DNA of 64,000 nt from positions 122,998 to 186,997 of the IMG/VR virus record IMGVR_UViG_3300018080_008436. One strand, written 5' to 3'. Made by a program: the position numbers and the translations under genes. Numbering within the stretch: the first letter of the stretch is position 1; every line of letters begins with the position of its first letter. The notes under the pieces are model-generated. The model was not told the DNA's origin and ran no database searches. It saw only the letters and a program-made list of their open reading frames with translations. Of the stretch, positions 42,747-50,291 are shown in pieces. Source of the DNA: a virus.

Positions 42747-43798
42747 TATGGAGTCCCCAATGCTTTCCCTACACCAACAAATGGTAACGTATGGAGCAAC
42801 GCTCTTGTGCTACCCGTTCTCTCGATAGGTTTATAGATTACGGTCAATTCTTCTTCAAAATCTGGTGCAGTAGCTCCAGGCCCAAACCCTGCGGATGGTG
42901 GTGCTCCAGGAAACCCTGCGGATGGTGGGCTTCCGAAAGAGAATGAAGCAGATACTGAGGAAGTAGCGAATCCACCTGATGGAGGAGTTCCACCGAACCC
43001 GTCAGATGGAGCATCCCCATCAAACCCGTCAGATGGCAGAGATCCAAAATACCCTCCGCTCTTTGCGACAACGCAATCATCTGTTATCTTTATTTTGATC
43101 GTATCTGAATCAGTATCTTTATCAAGATCTTCATAGTCTATCCCCTTGATATAGTAAACAACACTTCCAGTTACTTCTTGCATACCAACTCTTATGTATT
43201 TGGGAAATAATTCCCTATTAACATTTCCTCCAGTGGTATAGATAGGGATACAGTTATTGTTTACGGAGAAAGTAAACATTTGTACAGGGTTTGTACTATC
43301 TGTAGTAATCTCAACTTGATCCCATGTGATAAGTTTCTCAGGGGTATCATAACGAAGAGTACCAGTTCCTTCTTCAATGTATCTTCCCATAACGTCAACT
43401 TGAACCGTTACAACTTCCCCTGCCGTAGAGGTAAAGGTAAAGTTATTAACTCTACACTTATCAAAAACTCTAGCAACATCATCACAAGCATAATGGAATG
43501 TCAATTTGAATTCATCACCATTCCTTGCCAGATCAAAAGTCTTCTGAAGATTGAAAACTGTTGCAGGAAAAGTAAAACTACCTGTGCATATTTTTGTTCC
43601 AGGTCTCCAGAAATACTTCTGGACATTCAAATTGCCAGCATCACCTTTTGTACTTAAACCTTTTGGGACGCTGTCTCTGAGACCAATGATGTGATCGTAG
43701 AACGATACTTCTTGCTTGACATTTACATTAAAATCTGAAACGCGAATCTTGAGACCATCGATCTCGCAGATCCCCATATAACCGCCTTTGAGAGCCAT
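42746..43798 (-). CDS. Tail-tube-like structural protein with GF/PPS repeats
   Basis: 350 residues. The N-terminal 230 residues are beta-rich with a tail-tube-like or virion look (ISVDFNVNV-type strands, DVMGRYIEEG). Residues about 250-315 contain tandem repeats of PSDGF, PPSGGF and PPSAGF separated by Gly and Ala, coded by repeated DNA. No other virion gene is in the window. AAGG before the ATG. Confidence 0.55.
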   Translation of the reverse strand: MALKGGYMGICEIDGLKIRVSDFNVNVKQEVSFYDHIIGLRDSVPKGLSTKGDAGNLNVQKYFWRPGTKICTGSFTFPATVFNLQKTFDLARNGDEFKLTFHYACDDVARVFDKCRVNNFTFTSTAGEVVTVQVDVMGRYIEEGTGTLRYDTPEKLITWDQVEITTDSTNPVQMFTFSVNNNCIPIYTTGGNVNRELFPKYIRVGMQEVTGSVVYYIKGIDYEDLDKDTDSDTIKIKITDDCVVAKSGGYFGSLPSDGFDGDAPSDGFGGTPPSGGFATSSVSASFSFGSPPSAGFPGAPPSAGFGPGATAPDFEEELTVIYKPIERTGSTRALLHTLPFVGVGKALGTP

Positions 43799-43807
43799 AG
43801 ATTCACC

Positions 43808-45790
43808 TTATACATCTAGTATATCATCTACGGCGCTTGATTCGGTATGTTTACACTTGGGATACTGATTACAGCCGTAGAAGTATGAGTTATCTTTTTT
43901 ATTCTTTCTCTTAATCAGATAACCCTTTCTCTTGGCTTTTTTGCATTCAGGACACGGCTTACTCTTATCTATCTTCTGAACAACTCTTTCCGTAAACTTC
44001 CCATCCTCTCCGAGATTGAAGATCGTTTTGCAATCTGGATATCTATCGCAGGCATAGAAAATACCATACTTCCCACCCTTCTCGACAATATTCCCTTCTC
44101 CACAAGAAGTGCATTTCATTGAACCTACAACCTTAGCGGCAGTCCCTCTAGCCTTCCTGATCTCTTCCATCATCTTATCGTAGGTTTCTTTGACAACTTC
44201 AATGTAAGTTTTAGTCCCCTCACAAATAACATCCAAAGCTTCTTCCAATAAAGCTGTGTATTTGATGTCCATAATGAAATCATCAAAATGTTCTCCCAAA
44301 TAATCGGAGACTCTGATCCCCAACTCAGTCGCTTCCAATACACCTTTCTTGTTAAGCTTCTTTACATACTCCCTCTTCTGAATATTCTCCATGATAGCAG
44401 GATATGTCGAGGGCCTTCCTACACCTTCATCTTCCATTTTCTTGACCAACGAACCTTCATTGTATCTTGGAGGTGGTTTGGTTGTACCTTTGGTCTTATC
44501 CAACTTCAATAAGTCCAGAGCTTCCCCTTCTTTACAAGCAGGAAGAGTATTCTCTTTAGTAGAGATATGTTTATAAACCTTTGACCATCCATCAAACCTG
44601 ACTGTCTGACCCTTGGCTATCAACATGTTCTTTGTACTCGCCTTAACATGATATGTGACAGTATCAACAATCATTGGAGTCATTTGACAAGCGATAAAAC
44701 GCTCTCGAATGAGCTTATATAACTTTTTCTGATCTGCTGGAAGATCATTTCCAGAATATGAGCAATCTGTAGGTCTAATGCACTCATGGGCCTCTTGGGC
44801 CGAACTCTTTGCCTTCTTTTTGAAGTAATTTGGCTTAGAGGGCAAGTATTGATCCCCTACATTACTCTTAATAAGTTTTCTAGCCTCTTCTACGGCCTCT
44901 TTAGATATATTGTAGGAATCGGTACGGATATACGTTACATGGCCTTGTTCGTACAGTTTCTGGGCATTTTGGGCTGTCTTCTTAACAGGCCAGTTGAATA
45001 ACGTTGACGCTGTAGTTTGTAATGATGATGTATCAAAAGGAGGTTTGGCCTTTTCCTTCTTCTCCTTCTTCTCGATCTTGTGCATCAAGTAATCTGCTTT
45101 CTCAAGCTTCTTGTACTCATCCTCTGCCAATTTCTTGTCAAGATATCTGTTATCTTTGTCCTTAGTGACAACTCTGGCAGTAAACTGACCTTCTTTGGCC
45201 TTCAAGTCTGCATCTATATACCAAAAATCAGTGGGCTTAAACGCCTTGATTTCCTTTTCTCTATCTGCTACAATCTTCAAAGCAATTGACTGAACTCTGC
45301 CAGCAGATGTCTTGGAAGCGACTTTATTCCATAATAAAGGTGAAATAGAGTAGCCGATAAGTCTATCCAGAACTTGTCGAGCCTTCTGAGCGTCAACCAT
45401 TTTTTGATCGATGTCTCTCTTGTTATTTAATGAATCCCGAACAGGTTTGGGCTTAATCTCGGTAAAAGTAACTCTCTTGCACTTAGCTTGGTCTCTCTTT
45501 GGCAAGATGTCATAGATATGGAAGGCAATCGCCTCACCTTCTCGGTCTTGGTCAGTCGCCAAAAGGATTTCTTCTGCTTGAGAAGCAAGTTTCTTGATAT
45601 TTTTTACGACATCACCCCTCCCTCTGGAGACCTCAAATTTCGGCTCGAAACCGTTTTCGATGTCGATATTCATACCTTTTGCTGGTATGCTCCTAATGTG
45701 TCCAACTGAGGCAATTATGTTATATTCCTTTCCCAGAATCTTCCTCAAAGTACCACATTTATTTGGACTTTCTACAATGAATAGCTTCAT
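43808..45790 (-). CDS. topA: DNA topoisomerase I (type IA)
   Basis: 660 residues: N-terminal TOPRIM (KLFIVESPNK), catalytic Tyr in YIRTDS, the gate domain, and two C-terminal four-Cys zinc fingers (CTSCGEG ... CDRYPDC and CPECKKA ... CNQYPKC). It relaxes negative supercoils during replication. GGGGAT precedes the ATG, and a class B promoter lies upstream. Confidence 0.95.
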   Translation of the reverse strand: MKLFIVESPNKCGTLRKILGKEYNIIASVGHIRSIPAKGMNIDIENGFEPKFEVSRGRGDVVKNIKKLASQAEEILLATDQDREGEAIAFHIYDILPKRDQAKCKRVTFTEIKPKPVRDSLNNKRDIDQKMVDAQKARQVLDRLIGYSISPLLWNKVASKTSAGRVQSIALKIVADREKEIKAFKPTDFWYIDADLKAKEGQFTARVVTKDKDNRYLDKKLAEDEYKKLEKADYLMHKIEKKEKKEKAKPPFDTSSLQTTASTLFNWPVKKTAQNAQKLYEQGHVTYIRTDSYNISKEAVEEARKLIKSNVGDQYLPSKPNYFKKKAKSSAQEAHECIRPTDCSYSGNDLPADQKKLYKLIRERFIACQMTPMIVDTVTYHVKASTKNMLIAKGQTVRFDGWSKVYKHISTKENTLPACKEGEALDLLKLDKTKGTTKPPPRYNEGSLVKKMEDEGVGRPSTYPAIMENIQKREYVKKLNKKGVLEATELGIRVSDYLGEHFDDFIMDIKYTALLEEALDVICEGTKTYIEVVKETYDKMMEEIRKARGTAAKVVGSMKCTSCGEGNIVEKGGKYGIFYACDRYPDCKTIFNLGEDGKFTERVVQKIDKSKPCPECKKAKRKGYLIKRKNKKDNSYFYGCNQYPKCKHTESSAVDDILDV

Positions 45791-45827
45791 GTCTCTATCC
45801 CCTATGTTTGTTTGAAGTACATGAATT

Positions 45828-45834
45828 ATTATAC
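45828..45834 (-). promoter_or_regulatory. Class B promoter (GTATAAT box) of topA
   Basis: TGTATAATA on the minus strand, 38 bp before the topA ATG; no -35 match. Confidence 0.6.
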
Positions 45835-45905
45835 AAAATAGCAGGGGAACTTTTCATTCACTATGAAATAAAGATCCATAGCCTTTATTGTGAGGATTAG
45901 TTGAT

Positions 45906-46319
45906 ATGACATTTCTTGAGTTACTTCCAGTAATCTGTACTTTAATAACAATGCTTGGAGCATTGTTTGGTTCAGTAAAGTGGTTGTTGTCTTCTAAAGT
46001 TTCGCCTCTTCAGGATAAGATTAAAGATCTGAGTGAAGAAAATAAAAAGCAATCAGATGAGATTGACGAATTGAAACAAGACTTGGTAGACGATGTCAAA
46101 GAAATTTCCAAAGGCAATTTCGAGTTTAGATTAAAGTATGAGAATGCTCTGAACGAAATCAAACTTCTCTTGGCTGAGAAGTACACTTGCAAAGAACAAT
46201 GTGACAAAAACATTGCAGATATCAAAAAGAGAATCGAGCAGAACAGTGAGCTTCATCAGATTCATCATGAGGTTCAGACTATACGCAACACTCTCGAAAA
46301 AGAGGGAAAAAGAAAATGA
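45906..46319 (+). CDS. Membrane-anchored coiled-coil protein
   Basis: 137 residues on plus: a transmembrane helix (residues about 7-28) followed by an extended coiled coil rich in Lys/Glu. ATGA coupled to the next gene. Function unknown; could be a lysis, entry or signalling accessory. Confidence 0.65.
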   Translation: MTFLELLPVICTLITMLGALFGSVKWLLSSKVSPLQDKIKDLSEENKKQSDEIDELKQDLVDDVKEISKGNFEFRLKYENALNEIKLLLAEKYTCKEQCDKNIADIKKRIEQNSELHQIHHEVQTIRNTLEKEGKRK

Positions 46320-46639
46320 AAATAATGGTACTGGAGGCAGATCCTCAGGAGCAGGCTTTGATCTCCGATATGTTAAACGATTGTGAAGTTGTATATGAGA
46401 CAAAGATCGCAAGAGCAATAAATCGCTTGGGAATCCAAACCATTGACCATGCTTTTGTAGATGCTGATTTCGGTGATGAAAATAGAACTTACAGCTATGA
46501 AGAGCTAACTTCTTTTCTCAATCTGCTTGACATTGACTACTCAGTATTTTCTTCCAATGGGAAAGTCGGAATAAAGAACGGCCAAGTAATCGTCTCTATT
46601 CACGACATCCCAAAAGTAATGGAAGAAGCTTCGAACTAA
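46316..46639 (+). CDS. Receiver-like small protein
   Basis: 107 residues with a strand MKIMVLEAD at the start and FVDADFGD mid-way, a layout like response-regulator receiver domains. The key Lys is not evident, so phosphorylation is uncertain. Its stop interleaves with the stop of the converging gene at 46636. Confidence 0.5.
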   Translation: MKIMVLEADPQEQALISDMLNDCEVVYETKIARAINRLGIQTIDHAFVDADFGDENRTYSYEELTSFLNLLDIDYSVFSSNGKVGIKNGQVIVSIHDIPKVMEEASN

Positions 46640-47130
46640 TCTTCCTCTCCGTCTTCATTCTCTTCTTCGAGACCTGGACGTAGAGTAAGATCGAAGTCAA
46701 TTGGGTCACCCATAGTCAATGATGGAAGATTTGCGCCCTCAACATCCCAATCAAAGCTGACTTTATCAAGAAGAATCTTAAAGTCAACACAATCTGGCTT
46801 AACCAACTTACCCTCATCCTCAGAGATCCTGAGCAACGCATTGAAAATCGTCCACTCTTTTCTTGGGCCAGTCCAAGTATTCCATCTACTCCACCAAAGT
46901 TCAATAATGAACCTTGTGGAGACATTGTTCATAAGAAGGATAGCTTTCTCAGCATTCTTTACTGAACGAACCATGAAATCCTTCGATCTCTTGGTTGGCT
47001 CTTTGTTGTCAATCCCAAGTACTGCTATGCGCTCAGGACTCACTCTCCAAAGAACCTCTGGATACTTCTCAACCAACTTCTTGACGATTTCCTGACCCTC
47101 TTTGATTTCTGAATACGTTCTGTCACTCAT
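46636..47130 (-). CDS. Hypothetical protein
   Basis: 164 residues, mixed alpha/beta with many aromatic residues and an acidic C-terminus (EEENEDGEED). AGGAG before the ATG. Not recognised. Confidence 0.65.
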   Translation of the reverse strand: MSDRTYSEIKEGQEIVKKLVEKYPEVLWRVSPERIAVLGIDNKEPTKRSKDFMVRSVKNAEKAILLMNNVSTRFIIELWWSRWNTWTGPRKEWTIFNALLRISEDEGKLVKPDCVDFKILLDKVSFDWDVEGANLPSLTMGDPIDFDLTLRPGLEEENEDGEED

Positions 47131-47140
47131 TGTTTTTCTC

Positions 47141-47359
47141 CTAATCTAATATTGATACCCAAAGGTCTGGCTCGAACATCTCAAGCCCACCATCTTCCGA
47201 CATTGCTTCCCTATAATTTTGTTTTAAGTAATCTACACCCTGATAAACAAACCATTCCCCATCCCTCAACTCACTAAACATGACCTGATTAGTCATTGAT
47301 GGCTGATCCATCGGTTCGAACATCCCATCTAAAGGCCCGATATTCGCTACATTAAACAT
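47141..47359 (-). CDS. Small hypothetical protein
   Basis: 72 residues, acidic; the ATG overlaps the upstream radical-SAM stop by 8 nt. Not recognised. Confidence 0.6.
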   Translation of the reverse strand: MFNVANIGPLDGMFEPMDQPSMTNQVMFSELRDGEWFVYQGVDYLKQNYREAMSEDGGLEMFEPDLWVSILD

Positions 47360-48071
47360 ACCTCGAATGTGCTTCCTTTGTATACGTCCTTGCAATTTCT
47401 CCCAATTTCTGGAATTGCTCGTAACTGTAAGGCTCTACCCCTTCTGTTGCTTCCATATCATACATCTTCTTCGTTGGGCGATATTGTTGCAATACCCAAC
47501 GCTCACCATCCTCTAATATTTGTCCAATCTCATTGATTGTAACCTCATTTACGTATGGTGGGTAAAGCGTTGTTCTAATCTCATAATCAAAAACACCCCT
47601 ATTATACTTCGCCTTTCGCAGTATGTTTAGTGACTGCATGACATATGCAAATGGATTGAAATCATCACCAATAGTAATCGACTCATACAAATTGGGATCT
47701 AATGACTTAATGTCAAGTGCAACATAGCTAAGACTTGGAATGATTTTGTTCAACTCACCAACCAAGATCCCATTTGTTGACAAACCAATTTTCAGTCCCT
47801 TGCGTCTGAAATGATTGATCAATTTAGATAAGTTCGGACTCAAAAGAGGTTCCCCACCAGATATCATGATCATCTCTGGTTTCTCTTCCTCAACAAACCG
47901 ATCCACTTTTTCTAATGGCACTCCATCGCTTTTAACCTTGCACTTAGCCAAAGTTGAATTCATGCAATAAGGACATTTCATGTTGCATCCCTGCAAAAAG
48001 ATTGATGGAGCAAAAACTTTAACGCCAGCCTCACTAGTCTTATTAAATCCACATATTTTAGGTATACTCAT
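47352..48071 (-). CDS. Radical SAM activase, NrdG/PflA/QueE-like
   Basis: 239 residues with the CxxxCxxC motif (GCNMKCPYCMN), SGGEPLL and a TNG motif. These fit the glycyl-radical activating enzymes (NrdG, PflA) or QueE. No NrdD or other glycyl-radical enzyme is in the window. ATGA coupled to the previous gene. Confidence 0.8.
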   Translation of the reverse strand: MSIPKICGFNKTSEAGVKVFAPSIFLQGCNMKCPYCMNSTLAKCKVKSDGVPLEKVDRFVEEEKPEMIMISGGEPLLSPNLSKLINHFRRKGLKIGLSTNGILVGELNKIIPSLSYVALDIKSLDPNLYESITIGDDFNPFAYVMQSLNILRKAKYNRGVFDYEIRTTLYPPYVNEVTINEIGQILEDGERWVLQQYRPTKKMYDMEATEGVEPYSYEQFQKLGEIARTYTKEAHSRYV

Positions 48072-48676
48072 CTTGCTTCGTTCCAAATAAAAGGGTCTAC
48101 CAATTCATAATCAGCTTCATCTAAATCGTCATCGAACTCTGGCTCTGGGATACGCTCAATAGACATAGAAGCTCCTTCAAGATAACCTACTGCATCTATC
48201 ACTTGCTTCTCTAAACCAGTAGTGCTCTTGTCCCCATGTCGATAGATGTACTTTGCAAAGCCACTCGTCGCCTTAGATTTTGTAAATGCTTGGTAGATCA
48301 GGTCTCTATGGCAATGCGCCCCTTTACAGGTGTTTTCCCAACAACAGAGCAAATACGCCCTTATTTCCAATTGGGATAGCCAAGACTTAATCTCTTTTTG
48401 ATTATTCTTAAGAACGCCCTTATAGTCTTTGACATACTGTTCCCAATCCTTATCTCTCCTGTATGATTTAAGCATGTCCCATGTTGGACAAAAGAAGGAT
48501 AGTTGGGGATAAGTTGAACCAAGATCCTTGGGCTGAGCCAATGCAATTGAATGAATCTTGATTTCCTCTGGTTTGAGCCTTACGACATAGTTGTCAAATA
48601 TAAATCCACCATTCTGCAAGATGCTTTTGGCATCCCAAAAGGTAGTAAAAACTATAATCGGTTTCTTTGCGTCCAT
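48068..48676 (-). CDS. DUF488-like protein
   Basis: 202 residues ending its core in LLCCWENTC and CHRDLI, similar to the conserved Cys and CHR of DUF488 proteins. Function unknown. The ATG at 48676 has GGAG nine bases upstream. Confidence 0.6.
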   Translation of the reverse strand: MDAKKPIIVFTTFWDAKSILQNGGFIFDNYVVRLKPEEIKIHSIALAQPKDLGSTYPQLSFFCPTWDMLKSYRRDKDWEQYVKDYKGVLKNNQKEIKSWLSQLEIRAYLLCCWENTCKGAHCHRDLIYQAFTKSKATSGFAKYIYRHGDKSTTGLEKQVIDAVGYLEGASMSIERIPEPEFDDDLDEADYELVDPFIWNEAR

Positions 48677-48702
48677 TACAATAATCTCCAAACGTATGAG
48701 TA

Positions 48703-48730
48703 AATATAGACGCTAAAAACGAAAAGGCAA
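48703..48730 (-). promoter_or_regulatory. Class A promoter
   Basis: TTGCCT (48730-48725), 16-bp spacer, TATATT (48708-48703) on the minus strand, ahead of the DUF488-like gene. Confidence 0.6.
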
Positions 48731-48732
48731 GC

Positions 48733-48993
48733 TCATTCGGCAAGTTTTTTAAGGGTTTCTACGAGCTTGTCATGATCGTAGTTATCCCCTTCTATGATAG
48801 TGCCATTAATATTGCATCCTGGGACATCAGAAATATCATTGTCAAGAGCGATATCTATGGACTCATCTTCTTCACAGTTATACGCATATAGCTGAGCATC
48901 TAACTCCAAATGCTTGATCATAGAATTGATTGTTTGTCTCATCGTCGCACATTGAGGACACTTCTTTGCAAATATCATGATTATCTTAGTCAT
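48733..48993 (-). CDS. Thioredoxin/glutaredoxin-like protein
   Basis: 86 residues with a CPQC active site and a cis-Pro region (DVPGCN). A likely redox protein, possibly an electron donor for nucleotide reduction with the nearby radical activase. Confidence 0.8.
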   Translation of the reverse strand: MTKIIMIFAKKCPQCATMRQTINSMIKHLELDAQLYAYNCEEDESIDIALDNDISDVPGCNINGTIIEGDNYDHDKLVETLKKLAE

Positions 48994-49260
48994 TTAGTAC
49001 ACCAATCGTTGCTTACATTCGATCTTCTGTTCCAGTTCTTCGTCAAAGACAATGCTAATGTATTTGCCCACCATCAACTCAGCAGTCTTTTCCATTTCAT
49101 AATCAATTTCCTTTTCAGTTCTGGCACCGAAATAAAAACTGGATTTGTTAATCTGAGTTCTTAAGTTGCCTTCCTCACATTCCCCAAGAATCACAATACT
49201 ATCAACATCTTTGACATATTCTGCTCGAAGGACTTTGATCTTCTTTTTAACAGGTTCCAT
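48994..49260 (-). CDS. Hypothetical protein
   Basis: 88 residues starting MEPVKKKIKVLRAEYV. The ATG at 49260 overlaps the preceding gene's stop. Not recognised. Confidence 0.65.
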   Translation of the reverse strand: MEPVKKKIKVLRAEYVKDVDSIVILGECEEGNLRTQINKSSFYFGARTEKEIDYEMEKTAELMVGKYISIVFDEELEQKIECKQRLVY

Positions 49261-49429
49261 CGTCTTCTTCCAATTCATCTTGTTCCATTTCATAATCGCC
49301 ATAACAGATCTCACAGTAACCAAGATCATTCATGGCACCATCAAAAGGTAGATCTCTTTGACACTTGGGACACAAGTTGTCCTCTTTTTCTATCTGCTTA
49401 AACCCAAAATCTTCAAAAAAATCATTCAT
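49247..49429 (-). CDS. Small zinc-ribbon protein
   Basis: 60 residues with CPKCQRD and CEICYGD; a small zinc ribbon with acidic tail. The ATG overlaps the upstream stop by one base. Confidence 0.7.
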   Translation of the reverse strand: MNDFFEDFGFKQIEKEDNLCPKCQRDLPFDGAMNDLGYCEICYGDYEMEQDELEEDDGTC

Positions 49430-50262
49430 CAGAACTTATCCTCAATATCTTCATTGTCCAAATCGAGAGTTTCTTCAACGACACTTCTTAATTGAACAAC
49501 TTGGTCTTCCATTTGCTCTCTGTTCGCAGACATCATAAAAGTGGTAAGCATTGACAGCCAGTCTTCCCCGAATACTTTTAAAAGTAGCCAATCATGGAAA
49601 GTTCTGTAGTTCTCTTTGCTTTTGATCTGCAAATTGGAGAAGTTACCCACAGTTTTATCCAGAGAATCCAGCTTGCCAAAAAGTTCATCGATCTCTTTCA
49701 TAGTCAACTCTTTGGAACCATCAGCCCTCCTAATCATTCTACACTGCTTGGCCAATGGCAGATCTTCTCTGGTGAGTCCATAATCTCGATAAGCTTCTTC
49801 AAACTTATCTACACGCCTTTTATACTCTTCTTCTGGCCATAAGCCATAACACCTACATGATAATGGTCGATTTTCATAGACAGTGCATTTACCATCCTTA
49901 TCAACAAATTGACATGGCTTTACAAGACTATCCATCCCCCACTTCTCATACTCATTTCGGAAAAAGTACTCAATACTGGTGCAAATAACCTTAACCTTCT
50001 CTTCCCTTGAAGCGTCATTCCAGAAATCAGTAGCCAATTGGACAAATTCGCTGTAGTTCATCTGGGGCATGGCGACTCTACAACATGCACATGCACAGAC
50101 ATTTATGTCGCATCCTGTTGTCTTGAGGTCAACACTGTTATAAATATTCTGGAGCTTCTGTTTAAGATTCTTGCGAACCTTTTTCTTATTCTTAGCTATT
50201 ACTTCAGCTTGTGTCATCCCTTTGCGACTTTTATTTTTCCTGCTTTTTTTAGAATTGGCCAT
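49429..50262 (-). CDS. YkgJ-family cysteine-cluster protein
   Basis: 277 residues. Cys clusters CDINVCACACCRVA, CQFVDKDGKCTVYENRPLSC and CYGLWPEEE match the YkgJ (zinc/iron chelating) family pattern. Basic N-terminus (KKSRKNKSRKGM). Function in the family is not established. AAGG precedes the ATG. Confidence 0.75.
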   Translation of the reverse strand: MANSKKSRKNKSRKGMTQAEVIAKNKKKVRKNLKQKLQNIYNSVDLKTTGCDINVCACACCRVAMPQMNYSEFVQLATDFWNDASREEKVKVICTSIEYFFRNEYEKWGMDSLVKPCQFVDKDGKCTVYENRPLSCRCYGLWPEEEYKRRVDKFEEAYRDYGLTREDLPLAKQCRMIRRADGSKELTMKEIDELFGKLDSLDKTVGNFSNLQIKSKENYRTFHDWLLLKVFGEDWLSMLTTFMMSANREQMEDQVVQLRSVVEETLDLDNEDIEDKF

Positions 50263-50284
50263 ATTTAAAATTCCTTTTTGGACT

Positions 50285-50291
50285 ATTATAC
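50285..50291 (-). promoter_or_regulatory. Class B promoter (GTATAAT box)
   Basis: GGTATAATA on the minus strand, overlapping the 3' end of sbcC and ahead of the YkgJ-like gene. Confidence 0.5.
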
